Shown: in pieces, positions 1-7,129 of the stretch
How positions within the stretch are numbered: position 1 is the stretch's first letter
Layout of the letters: every line of letters begins with the position of its first letter
Source of the DNA: an uncultured Clostridia bacterium
Lineage (GTDB): Bacteria > Bacillota > Clostridia > Saccharofermentanales > DTU023
Direction: 5' to 3'
DNA: 13,804 nucleotides
Assembly (NCBI GenBank): GCA_947254895.1
Contig: CAMYEY010000031.1
Span: 1-13,804 of the forward strand
Made by a program: the position numbers and the translations under genes
The notes under the pieces: model-generated
Database searches by the model: none
What the model saw: the letters and a program-made list of their open reading frames with translations, nothing else
Told to the model about the DNA's origin: nothing

Positions 1-73
1 AGGGCTACAGTTGACAATTGTATCACCTGGTTTTTTTCTTGTAAAGCCTGTTTTTGTCGATTGTTGTTAATCA

Positions 74-402
74 GTGATAATCTTAGAGCTGCGCAAAGAT
101 GAATGCCTTAGCCAAAGTAACTTCACCCATTTCACAGAGATTCTCAACGAACGCCATAATCTCAAGGTCAGTTATTCTACGGTCCATCTCCTGCTCACAA
201 AAGAGTGCCTGCTGGGCTACAACGAAGTCCTAAGGCAGACACTCACACATTACGGGATTCCACAATCCCTGTATCCCGACCGTTATAGCGTGTTCTTTGT
301 AACTCCAGAAAAGAACCCACCATTCAAGAACAATTGGAAGGGATTGATGAAAAGCTAACACAATTCGGTAGAATCGTCGAGCGACTAGGGATTGAAATGT
401 TC
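74..402 (+). pseudogene. IS1202/ISNCY-like transposase remnant
   Basis: This is a decayed piece of a DDE transposase. The first part (from about 86 to 205) encodes the SNFTHFTEILNER and SYSTVHLLL stretches, which resemble the end of the N-terminal helix-turn-helix region of IS1202/ISNCY-type transposases. It jumps directly to GYNEVLRQTLTHYGIP and DRYSVF, which in that family lie near the second catalytic aspartate. The middle, with the first catalytic aspartate, is therefore missing (an internal deletion of very roughly 80 codons by family memory). Near 310-320 the frame shifts, and another frame continues as TIQEQLEGIDEKLTQFGR and ERLGIEMF to about 402. A GTG at 74 opens the longest frame, but this is not a credible start. 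The remnant ends about a dozen bases before the stop of the opposing C39-like gene. No terminal inverted repeats are seen. The family call is by remembered similarity only. Confidence 0.7.
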
Positions 403-414
403 CCTTTAATTCAT

Positions 415-1314
415 TTAATTTGTGCTAAAAGCCCATGCAGTAGCAGTTTGCGAGATGAGCACAGAATACTTCCATGATTTCTGACTAAGCTGAACATTAA
501 AGGGATCTAAAACATGGTATTCATCTCCGGTATGTGACCAGACAACAATAAAATGTCCTGTGGTGGTAAAATCGCCGGACGTCAAGGAAAGAATGATCAG
601 TTTCCCGGCATCCAAGGCCTGATTAAAAGCAGTTTGCTCAAGCGCCAAACTTTCTGCATTCAATCCGAGCTGAGCAGCACCTTCATCAAACAAAGACCAA
701 GCTGTACCAACATCTTCGACAAAATAACCTTTTTGCATGGCAAAATCAGCCATCAAGTCCGGAGGTAAATCTGTATTTCCGGTTAGACCGGCATAGACCA
801 TAGAGAGACAACAGGGCCCGCAACCGGTTAAAGCTAAAGGCCCACCTATATAGGAATGGAATGCCCAGCGTTGATCCCATTGCACATAATGAGGTAAAAA
901 ATCTCCAACCAATTTATCCGCTCTTTCCGACACTTGCTCTGTTTCCGTCATGCCTTCGTGCAAGCGAACAAAAAACTCGACTGATGCAGGCTCTCTTTTG
1001 ATTTGGATTTTTTCACTTTCTGAATATTCTGCTTGATGCTGCTTAAAAAGAGACTCCGCCAAGACCGATGGTTTATCAAAAGGACTATATGTTAGCGGTA
1101 ATCGATCATAAGAGGGGTGAAAGCGATTTTCAAAATAACCTGGTAGTTCGGAAAGATTTCCATTCAACTCAAAAATAACAAAAAGTGATACAAGTATAAT
1201 CAGCAAAATGAGACAGAAAAACTTTGAACCTACTTTTCTCTTTTTCCTGACATGGTACCTTGATGAATCTGCTATTATCTGATGTCGATTATCTTGCACT
1301 TTATATCTGGGCAT
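415..1314 (-). CDS. Membrane-anchored C39-like (papain-fold) peptidase family protein
   Basis: The 299-residue product has a basic N-terminus (about 1-31, with RKKRK), one hydrophobic segment at about 32-50, a linker to about 140, and a C-terminal C39-like domain at 141-295. This suggests a type II membrane protein with its catalytic domain outside the cell. Papain-fold landmarks are VQWDQRW (145-150), GCGPCC with the probable nucleophile Cys165, GHFIVV with His254, and VLDPF with Asp270. Two further cysteines (168, 169) directly follow the nucleophile motif, where a serine or threonine is more usual, so a disulfide is possible. Family members include peptidases and proteins of unknown substrate. 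No ABC transporter or double-glycine leader peptide lies nearby, so bacteriocin export is not supported. The ATG start has AGGA at a good distance and a separate promoter upstream. The gene converges on the transposase remnant. Fold is fairly sure, substrate unknown. Confidence 0.85.
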   Translation of the reverse strand: MPRYKVQDNRHQIIADSSRYHVRKKRKVGSKFFCLILLIILVSLFVIFELNGNLSELPGYFENRFHPSYDRLPLTYSPFDKPSVLAESLFKQHQAEYSESEKIQIKREPASVEFFVRLHEGMTETEQVSERADKLVGDFLPHYVQWDQRWAFHSYIGGPLALTGCGPCCLSMVYAGLTGNTDLPPDLMADFAMQKGYFVEDVGTAWSLFDEGAAQLGLNAESLALEQTAFNQALDAGKLIILSLTSGDFTTTGHFIVVWSHTGDEYHVLDPFNVQLSQKSWKYSVLISQTATAWAFSTN

Positions 1315-1361
1315 CGCTTATCCTGCTTATACCTTTCTAAATAAAGTAAATTAACAAAAGG

Positions 1362-1390
1362 AGTATATTACAGAAAAAAGTCGGTTGCAA
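1362..1390 (-). promoter_or_regulatory. Sigma-A-type promoter of the C39-like gene
   Basis: Read on the minus strand, TTGCAA (1390-1385) and TATACT (1367-1362) are separated by exactly 17 bases. The -10 box matches the vegetative consensus at five of six positions and the -35 at four. Initiation would fall near 1355, giving a leader of about 40 bases before the ATG at 1314. A perfect six-base dyad, CAATTC-CGC-GAATTG (1388-1402), overlaps the upstream edge of the -35 box and could be an operator. The rest of the 149-base gap (1315-1463) shows no gene and no convincing terminator for the operon upstream. Confidence 0.6.
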
Positions 1391-1463
1391 TTCCGCGAAT
1401 TGAATCAAAAAAATGTATTATTAATTGCAAGTTAAAGACTTGTTTTGTGCTTTCTCTTGGAAC

Positions 1464-1928
1464 TCAGTCGGATTTTTTGATGAGCTTAGCCAGGCTGTTC
1501 ATCCTGACAGCCCTAAAAATCGTTGAACTGAGCAGGATACCAAGGGCCATAGCTCCCGCTATGTTAAGGGCATTGAGTCCCAAGACCAGCCCAAGATGAG
1601 AGTCTCCCCTGGCCAAAGCCCGCATAGTATCGTAGATCGTCTGCCCCGGAACCATGGGCATAACCCCGACAATCTGGAAAATAATGGCCGGCTGCCTAAT
1701 TAGCCTAGCCATCAACTCGGCATAGCAGGAAACAAGAACCGTCGCAATAAAATAGGCAGCCACCTCTGCTATAGCGAGTGGACCTGAGAACACATAATAG
1801 GTTAACCAGCCAAGGCCTCCGCCCAGAGCAGCAATTACAAGCAATCTTGGCTTCAACTCATAGACAAGGCCAAAGCTCAGTGCTGCCAAGCAACCAAAGA
1901 CAAGGGCCTTAACCAGGTCAATCAACAT
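1464..1928 (-). CDS. ThrE/YjjB-like exporter subunit (DUF3815 half)
   Basis: A 154-residue, almost wholly hydrophobic protein with about four to five membrane segments (roughly 5-24, 28-47, 51-72, 80-100, 110-136). It matches the C-terminal half of ThrE-type threonine/serine exporters, which in many bacteria is a separate small protein such as E. coli YjjB (about 157 residues). The best landmark is PMVPGQTIYDTM (91-102), the conserved loop of this half. It should work only with the DUF1212 half encoded just upstream. GAGGAG overlaps the TGA stop of that gene and sits five bases before the ATG at 1928; the gap is nine bases, so the two are almost certainly co-translated. Exported substrate cannot be read from sequence: threonine/serine for ThrE, and succinate has been proposed for YjjPB. 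It is the last gene of the five-gene operon. Confidence 0.88.
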   Translation of the reverse strand: MLIDLVKALVFGCLAALSFGLVYELKPRLLVIAALGGGLGWLTYYVFSGPLAIAEVAAYFIATVLVSCYAELMARLIRQPAIIFQIVGVMPMVPGQTIYDTMRALARGDSHLGLVLGLNALNIAGAMALGILLSSTIFRAVRMNSLAKLIKKSD

Positions 1929-1937
1929 ATCTACTCC

Positions 1938-2771
1938 TCAAATCCAATTTAAATAATCAAATAAGCTCAGGGACAAGCCCGAACCTATGGCTATGGAAAT
2001 GGCAACCAGTAAACTTTCGACGAGTTTTGTCAGGCCGGCCAGGTAATCAGAAGTCATGATATCCCTAATACTGTTAACCAGGGCTAGGCCCGGAAACATA
2101 AACATAAAGGCTCCGGTAGCTATTAAATTTGCCTGGCCGCCTAAGCCAAGCATGAATGCAGGTAGGGTTAAAAGGTTGACACCCATACCGCCCAAAATGT
2201 TGATAAAGATCCGGTTGACTTGGAGCCGGTAAAGGGGTTCCAGTAGAATCCTTAATAGCAGGTCAAGGCAGAAAGCGTAGCAAGCAGAGGCTAAACCGCC
2301 ACCAATCAGGAGGGTAAAGCTGAAGCCGATAAGGCCTGTGCCCAAAATTCTAACCAGCAAGGAGTAGGGGGCTTCAGCAGCTATTGCTTCAATTTTAGCC
2401 AGGGCGACCTCAGGGCCAAGTTTGTCGCTGACAATTTGCCTTGAGATGGAATTTAATTTGGCCAACTTATGTAGATTCTCTCCTCTGCTATGCAGCCTTT
2501 TTTGACCAACATAAGAATTGCCTACCCGGTCAGTAAAAGAAATCGAGAGATAATTAGCCAAGGCATAAACATCATAGGTCGGGCAGCCGTAAGCCTGTAA
2601 AACGCGTTCACAAGAGTCCTCCACCCTGTGGGTTTCAGCCCCATCGAACAAGAGGTCGTGCCCTAAAGTCAAGACCACTTTTAAGACCTGGTCGTAATTA
2701 ACCGCTTTTGTTTCTGCTTTCGTTTCAGCCCGGTTCGTCAATGTTGCACTCTCCACTTGCTCCTCCAACAC
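1938..2771 (-). CDS. ThrE/YjjP-like exporter subunit (DUF1212 half)
   Basis: This is the larger half of a split ThrE-type exporter in the inner membrane. A soluble N-terminal region (about 24-135) carries GAETHRVEDSC (44-54), the hallmark of DUF1212. About five membrane segments follow (139-176, 188-210, 214-232, 248-270). PGLALVNSIRDIMTSDYLAG (227-246) is the conserved post-helix motif, with Asn233, Arg236 and Asp237. The longest frame starts with GTG at 2771, 14 bases after the amidohydrolase stop, with AAAGGG overlapping that stop at nine bases spacing. An in-frame TTG at 2741 preceded by GGAG is an alternative, and the first 23 residues (including a duplicated ETKA) look unconserved, so the true start is uncertain. 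Partner and substrate reasoning as for the neighbouring small subunit. Confidence 0.88.
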   Translation of the reverse strand: MLEEQVESATLTNRAETKAETKAVNYDQVLKVVLTLGHDLLFDGAETHRVEDSCERVLQAYGCPTYDVYALANYLSISFTDRVGNSYVGQKRLHSRGENLHKLAKLNSISRQIVSDKLGPEVALAKIEAIAAEAPYSLLVRILGTGLIGFSFTLLIGGGLASACYAFCLDLLLRILLEPLYRLQVNRIFINILGGMGVNLLTLPAFMLGLGGQANLIATGAFMFMFPGLALVNSIRDIMTSDYLAGLTKLVESLLVAISIAIGSGLSLSLFDYLNWI

Positions 2772-2785
2772 GATATATCGCCCTT

Positions 2786-3958
2786 TCAGCCATTAAGGTA
2801 CTTTACTGCAAGAGTAGCAAAGGCTGCACAACCGAACGGCATAGCCTCTTCGGCAAACTGGACCTTTGGATTATGGTGAGAGAGTCCTGCTAGACCCTTA
2901 ACCTGGCAATTGAGCATCATGTAACAGGTCGGCACCCTCTCTGCCACATCTGCCATATCTTCCGAAGCCATAATTTGATGGTCACCGATTAAGTTAAGCT
3001 CAGGCAGATTAGCCTCCAAGATCTCAACAAATTTTTGAGTCAGATCAGGGTCAGAATAAAGCGAGGGTACACCGGAGAAAAAGTCTAGTTCAATCTTAGT
3101 CCCGGTTGTCTCGGCTACGCCGGCAATGATTTCCTCCATCCGTCTTTTTAATTTGGCCCTCACCTCCGGCTCATAGGTCCGCATGGTACCCTGCATAATG
3201 CATGAATCAGGGATGACATTGGATGAAGAACCGGCCGTAAACTGACCAAAAGTAAGGGTGGTAACTGCCTGGGGAGGATTTTCTCGCGAGATTAATTCGG
3301 AAAAATTTTGATATATATTTACGCCGGCATTGATTGGGTCAATAGAAGTATGGGGATAGGCTCCATGAGCCCCTTTACCTCGGATGATGATTTTAAAATT
3401 ATCACAAGAGGTTGTCATGTGTCCCTTCATATACATCAGAGAACCCGGTCCCTCAACAAGCTCGGTATGCAAGGCAAAGGCGGCATCTACCTTGGGGTTC
3501 TCCAACACGCCCTCGGCTATCATCATCTTAGCCCCCTTAAAGACCTCCTCGGCCGGCTGGAACATCAGTTTGATTGTGCCGGAAAATTGATCTTTGTTTT
3601 CAACCAGGATGCGGGCAGCTCCGAGGAGCATGGCCGTATGGAGGTCATGTCCGCAAGCGTGGGCATTTTCGTTGGTTGAAGCAAATTCTAAGCCTGTCTC
3701 CTCCTGCATGGGTAGGGCATCCATGTCAGCCCGGAGCAAGAGGGTTTTACCTGAGCCATTGCCCTCTTTATTCCCTTGGATCAAGGCTGTAAGGCCGGAT
3801 GAACCAAGTTCTTTCACCTCCAGCCCTAAATCTTCCAACCTGCCCTTGACCAAGGACTTGGTTAAGGGTAGGTCAAGTCCTACTTCTGGCTGTCTGTGTA
3901 GTTCGCGGCGAATTTCCTGCATATAGGCTTGTATCTCTTGGGCTTCTTTGAAAAACAC
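2786..3958 (-). CDS. M20 family (M20D) N-acyl-amino-acid amidohydrolase
   Basis: A 390-residue cytoplasmic metal-dependent hydrolase of the aminoacylase/hippurate hydrolase/IAA-amino-acid hydrolase type, which releases an amino acid from an N-acyl conjugate. Landmarks are LLRADMDALPMQEETG (74-89), ACGHDLH with Cys102 and His104 as metal ligands, FQPAEE with Glu137 (catalytic base) and Glu138, His164 as a further ligand, the dimerisation-domain motif GKGAHGAYPH (194-203), and SHHNPKVQF near the C-terminus with His361/His362. Length and motif order are those of a complete enzyme. The start is GTG at 3958, chosen because AAGGAG lies seven bases upstream. It follows the glutaredoxin-like gene by 22 bases and precedes the exporter by 14, so it is mid-operon. 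Being next to an amino-acid or organic-acid exporter suggests turnover of acylated amino acids, but exact substrates are not predictable. Confidence 0.92.
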   Translation of the reverse strand: MFFKEAQEIQAYMQEIRRELHRQPEVGLDLPLTKSLVKGRLEDLGLEVKELGSSGLTALIQGNKEGNGSGKTLLLRADMDALPMQEETGLEFASTNENAHACGHDLHTAMLLGAARILVENKDQFSGTIKLMFQPAEEVFKGAKMMIAEGVLENPKVDAAFALHTELVEGPGSLMYMKGHMTTSCDNFKIIIRGKGAHGAYPHTSIDPINAGVNIYQNFSELISRENPPQAVTTLTFGQFTAGSSSNVIPDSCIMQGTMRTYEPEVRAKLKRRMEEIIAGVAETTGTKIELDFFSGVPSLYSDPDLTQKFVEILEANLPELNLIGDHQIMASEDMADVAERVPTCYMMLNCQVKGLAGLSHHNPKVQFAEEAMPFGCAAFATLAVKYLNG

Positions 3959-3980
3959 AGCAAACTCCTTTATCTTTACT

Positions 3981-4241
3981 TTATTCGGCTAAAGCCAGAT
4001 CTAAAACTCTTCTGACATCTTCCAACTCGGCGTGGCCTTCGTGGACCTTTTTTTCGCCAACATAGAAGGTCGGCACATAGTAGTAGTCGTATTGGTCTGC
4101 TAGGTCAGGCTGCTCTTTTTCATTGATTTTGACTATTTCAAGATCTTTGTAGGCATCCTCACGGCAAAGCTGGTCCAGACAACGGAGGGCCAATTGGCAG
4201 TGGGGACACTCATCAAACATAAACATGGTAATCTTTTGCAT
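3981..4241 (-). CDS. Small glutaredoxin/thioredoxin-like protein
   Basis: An 86-residue thioredoxin-fold protein. It begins with a beta strand (KITMFMF) leading into the active site Cys12-Pro-His-Cys15, followed by a helix, a second strand EIVKIN (35-40), YVPTFYVG with the cis-proline at 57, and a C-terminal helix. CPHC is an oxidoreductase dithiol motif also seen in DsbA, but the size, lack of a signal peptide and lack of an inserted helical domain point to a cytoplasmic glutaredoxin/NrdH-sized protein. The ATG at 4241 shares its A with the TAA of amyA (TAATG), and AAGGAG lies inside the end of amyA, so translation is coupled. There is no ribonucleotide reductase nearby, so its electron donor and target are unknown. 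Being coupled to an amylase is unusual; redox control of an operon partner is only a guess. Confidence 0.87.
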   Translation of the reverse strand: MQKITMFMFDECPHCQLALRCLDQLCREDAYKDLEIVKINEKEQPDLADQYDYYYVPTFYVGEKKVHEGHAELEDVRRVLDLALAE

Positions 4242-5707
4242 TATCTTTCTCCTTCTTTAACCCAAACGGATAGGGATCTTTCCGGGCAGGGGAACGAAGC
4301 TTTCCGGTCTTTATCTAGGGTTATTTTAGCAGTTATATGACCTGTTAAGTCAACAAAAACCGTTCCCTCTGCTTCATCTTCAAATTGTAACTCTTTTTCA
4401 CTAGCCGGCCCGTTGCTCAAGATACAAATAAGGCCTGAACCCTCCTTGTCCGGGTCACCCTCGCGGCGAATAGCAATGCAGTTGGGATCATCAAGGATCA
4501 GTTCTTCCGGTCCATAGGCGTAGTCTTGTCGAGCTTGGACAAGTTTATCCAAAATCTCTCTAAAAGATTTTGACTCCGGTTCATGCCGACTACCATAGTA
4601 GTCGCCGTAAAAAATGCAGGGATAGCCCGACTGACGGAGTAAAATCATGGCATAGGCTAAAGGTTTAAACCAGTCGGCGACCCAGGACTCTAAAGCCTGG
4701 CCCGGTTGGGAGTCGTGGTTATCAACAAAGGTGATGGCCTTAATTGGCTTGCTGGAAATCAGGGTCTCATCAAAGATTTTCCTCAGGTCATAGTCCTGGC
4801 CGGCTAGACTGGCATCATGGAAACGAAAATGCAAGGGCACATCAAATAGGGTGAGTTCCTCCCTGGATTCCCCTAAGGTCTCCAGGAGGATATCCTGGTC
4901 TCCATACCAGTATTCTCCAACAAAAAAGAGCTGTTTCCCACCCCCATCAACAGTATCGAGGAGATGTTGAATAAAGTCATTCACAAAGACCAGGTCCACA
5001 TGTTTTAAGGCATCAATCCTTAGACCATCAAGGTCGAGTTCTTCTATAAACCACTTGCCCCAGCGCTTAATTTCTTCAACGACATCCGGATTGTTGAAGT
5101 CAACATCAGCGTGCATAAGGTAGTCAAAGTTGCCCTTTTCGGTATCGGTCACATTTTCCGAAAAGTCTTTAGCCGGTCCTAGGATTTTAAAGATTCCGTT
5201 TTCCCCGGTTCTCTGGTCATAGTCCACCGCAGTAAAGTGCTGGTGGTACCACTTAAAGGCTGAGTACTTATTATTCCGAACCGGATAGTTAAACTTAGTC
5301 CAACCTTCAATCTCAAAGGGCTCAGATATGACTTCTTCCCTATTTTCCGGATTAACCTTGACGACCGAAAAGCATTCTTTTTCATCAGCCCCCGCCTTGT
5401 GGTTAATCACAGCATCAGCATAGACTTGGATTTGTTTATCATGCAAAGCCTTGATTGCTTCCTTCAGCTCAGCTTTGGTTCCGTACTTAGTCCGTATCGT
5501 GTTTTTCTGGTCAAATTCACCCAGGTCATAGAGGTCATAGGCTCCATAACCCACATCGTCTGAACTTTGTCCCTTATAGCAAGGTGGAATCCAAACAGCC
5601 GTAACCCCCATTTCTTGAAGGTGACTCGCATCAGCTTCGAGTTGTCGCCAAAGGCTACCATCATCCGGCAGATACCACTCAAAATACTGCATCATGATAC
5701 CATTCAT
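4241..5707 (-). CDS. amyA: Cytoplasmic alpha-amylase (GH13 subfamily 5 type)
   Basis: A 488-residue enzyme that hydrolyses internal alpha-1,4 bonds of starch, glycogen or maltodextrins. It starts directly with the barrel strand MMQYFEWYLP and has no signal peptide, as in E. coli AmyA (about 495 residues), so it acts on intracellular glucan. Conserved regions appear in order: DAVINHK (98-104), GLRIDALKH with nucleophile Asp232, FVGEYW with acid/base Glu265, and FVDNHDSQPGQALE with Asp332. GEFDQKNTIRTKYG (63-76) and NFDYLMHADVDF (193-204) are further subfamily-5 hallmarks. A beta-sandwich C-domain follows from about 395. The segment after IFYGDYYG is several residues shorter than in E. coli. 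GGGAG stands six bases before the ATG. It is the first gene of the operon; no strong promoter is evident in the 60 bases upstream, so readthrough from the malic enzyme gene is possible despite the terminator. Confidence 0.95.
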   Translation of the reverse strand: MNGIMMQYFEWYLPDDGSLWRQLEADASHLQEMGVTAVWIPPCYKGQSSDDVGYGAYDLYDLGEFDQKNTIRTKYGTKAELKEAIKALHDKQIQVYADAVINHKAGADEKECFSVVKVNPENREEVISEPFEIEGWTKFNYPVRNNKYSAFKWYHQHFTAVDYDQRTGENGIFKILGPAKDFSENVTDTEKGNFDYLMHADVDFNNPDVVEEIKRWGKWFIEELDLDGLRIDALKHVDLVFVNDFIQHLLDTVDGGGKQLFFVGEYWYGDQDILLETLGESREELTLFDVPLHFRFHDASLAGQDYDLRKIFDETLISSKPIKAITFVDNHDSQPGQALESWVADWFKPLAYAMILLRQSGYPCIFYGDYYGSRHEPESKSFREILDKLVQARQDYAYGPEELILDDPNCIAIRREGDPDKEGSGLICILSNGPASEKELQFEDEAEGTVFVDLTGHITAKITLDKDRKASFPCPERSLSVWVKEGER

Positions 5708-5768
5708 AAAAAACTCCCTATATTAAGAATAAAGCTCTTCTTCATCTAAGCTCATTTTCACTGCTAAT

Positions 5769-5798
5769 AAAAAAGCTACCCTTTTACGAGTAGCCTTT
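5769..5798 (-). terminator. Intrinsic terminator of the malic enzyme gene
   Basis: On the minus strand, AAAGGCTAC pairs with GTAGCTTTT (nine pairs, one G-U) around a ten-base loop, and the descending arm merges into a run of six T (5774-5769). It lies about 130 bases after the malic enzyme stop and 60 bases before amyA. The opposite strand lacks a long T run after the stem, so it is read as one-directional. Confidence 0.65.
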
Positions 5799-5833
5799 GC
5801 ATAGGATTATAGTTCTATAAGCACTTTTCTTGT

Positions 5834-5890
5834 AATTGGCCAGGGTCTGTTAAGCAAACTAGCCTAATTTAAGACCTTGGCCAGGCAATT
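5834..5890. repeat. Long imperfect inverted repeat in the maeB-amyA gap
   Basis: TGGCCAGGGTCT (5837-5848) and AGACCTTGGCCA (5872-5883) form 12 pairs around a 23-base loop with a single non-Watson-Crick position (G-U in plus-strand RNA, C-A in the minus-strand transcript). Flanking AATTG and CAATT could extend the stem after a two-base bulge. It has no T tract on either side, so it is not a standard terminator. It would lie in the 3' untranslated region of the malic enzyme mRNA. A smaller palindrome, TATAG-TT-CTATA, follows at 5808-5819. No reading frame of interest lies in this 217-base gap. Confidence 0.5.
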
Positions 5891-5925
5891 TTCAAGTCAA
5901 GCTGACCTGACTCATCGATTTTGTC

Positions 5926-7116
5926 TTACTTTCTTGCAACACCGGTTTTACGAGCAGCTTCAGCAACTGCTTTAGCTACAGCTTCTGCCACCCCCGGGGT
6001 AAAGGCGTGGGGCATAATATGATCTGCGGAAAGATCTTCGGCCTTAACAAAGTCGGCTATAGCATGGGCCGCTGCTACATTCATAGCATCGTTGATCTCA
6101 CTGGCGCGGACATCAAAGGTGCCCCGGAAAATACCTGGGAAAGCTGACACGTTGTTAATCTGGTTAGGGAAGTCAGACCTTCCGGTTGCAACAATCTTGG
6201 CACCGGCTGCCTTTGCCTCATCCGGATAAATCTCAGGAATAGGGTTAGCGCAGGCGAAAACAATTGGATCTTTGGCCATAGACTTAACCATATCTTGGGT
6301 TACTGTTCCTGGAACAGAAACGCCGATAAAGACATCTGCATTTTTCATAGCATCAGCAAGGCTGCCTGACTCTTTCTCCGGATTGATGGTCTGGCACAAC
6401 TCATCCTTATATTTGTTCATACCATCCGGACGGCCAGCATAGATGATACCGCGGCTATCACACATAACAATATTTTTACCCTGGGCACCGGCTGAAATGA
6501 GCAGTTTGGTAATAGCGATCGAAGCTGCACCTGCACCATTCAAGACAATCCTGACGTCAGCTAATTTTTTACCGACAACCTTGAGGGCATTAAGCAAGCC
6601 GGCCAAGGTTACGACAGCTGTTCCGTGCTGGTCATCGTGGAAGATGGGGATGTCACATTTTTCTTTGAGTTTGGCCTCAATTTCAAAACAACGTGGAGCT
6701 GCAATATCTTCTAGGTTAATTCCGCCGAAAGAACCAGAAATCAGGTAGATTGTATTGACAATCTCATCAACATCGTGGGTTTTAACGCAGAGAGGGAAAG
6801 CATCAACATCAGCAAAAGCTTTAAACAAAGCACATTTGCCCTCCATAACCGGCATGCCGGCCTCAGGTCCGATATCACCTAAACCCAAGACAGCTGAGCC
6901 ATCAGTCACAACCAGGCAGAGATTATGCCGTCTGGTGTAGACATAGGATTTTTCAACATCCTTTTGGATTTCTAAGCAAGGAGCTGCTACACCTGGGGAG
7001 TAGGCTATGGACAATTCTTCACTATTGCTAACAGGGGCTTTGCCTATTACTTCAATTTTTCCGCCCCACTCCTTGTGCTTCTCCAGAGATAACTGGTTTC
7101 TTTCTTGTTCTGTCAT
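5926..7116 (-). CDS. Malic enzyme (oxaloacetate-decarboxylating malate dehydrogenase)
   Basis: A 396-residue enzyme that converts malate to pyruvate and CO2 with reduction of NAD(P). It is the short bacterial form without a phosphotransacetylase-like tail. Visible landmarks, numbered from the chosen start: AYSPGVAAPC with catalytic Tyr39, EGKCALFKAFA with catalytic Lys94 region, LEDIAAPRCFE (about 135-145) and FHDDQHGTA (Asp161, Asp162) for the divalent metal, the Rossmann loop NGAGAAS (about 193-199), VMCDSRG after the second strand, and ANPIPEI and SDFPNQINN in the C-terminal part. The Asp in VMCDSRG would fit NAD binding, but cofactor choice is not certain. The frame extends five codons further to an ATG at 7131, but GGAGGT at 7129-7124 is seven bases from the ATG at 7116, so that start is preferred. 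It is divergent from pckG and apparently monocistronic. Confidence 0.95.
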   Translation of the reverse strand: MTEQERNQLSLEKHKEWGGKIEVIGKAPVSNSEELSIAYSPGVAAPCLEIQKDVEKSYVYTRRHNLCLVVTDGSAVLGLGDIGPEAGMPVMEGKCALFKAFADVDAFPLCVKTHDVDEIVNTIYLISGSFGGINLEDIAAPRCFEIEAKLKEKCDIPIFHDDQHGTAVVTLAGLLNALKVVGKKLADVRIVLNGAGAASIAITKLLISAGAQGKNIVMCDSRGIIYAGRPDGMNKYKDELCQTINPEKESGSLADAMKNADVFIGVSVPGTVTQDMVKSMAKDPIVFACANPIPEIYPDEAKAAGAKIVATGRSDFPNQINNVSAFPGIFRGTFDVRASEINDAMNVAAAHAIADFVKAEDLSADHIMPHAFTPGVAEAVAKAVAEAARKTGVARK

Positions 7117-7123
7117 GTGAGAT

Positions 7124-7129
7124 ACCTCC
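7124..7129 (-). promoter_or_regulatory. Ribosome binding site fixing the malic enzyme start
   Basis: GGAGGT on the minus strand lies seven bases upstream of the ATG at 7116 and falls inside the longer reading frame that opens at 7131. The upstream ATG has only an AGAAGAAG stretch before it. This decides for the shorter 396-residue protein. Confidence 0.75.

Noticed and set aside
11..39. TTGACA at 11-16 as a promoter driving the transposase remnant
   Set aside because: No acceptable -10 box lies 16-18 bases downstream.
415..1314. C39-like protein as a bacteriocin-processing peptidase
   Set aside because: No ABC transporter domains, no double-glycine precursor gene nearby, and the anchor topology puts the domain outside the cell.
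1424..1450. CAAGT-TAAAG-ACTTG hairpin followed by TTTT on the plus strand as a terminator of the exporter operon
   Set aside because: The stem is only five A/T-rich pairs and its T run is on the wrong strand for the operon.
3308..3926. Plus-strand open frames antisense to the M20 amidohydrolase
   Set aside because: No family resemblance or ribosome sites, and they overlap each other in different frames; shadows of the real gene.
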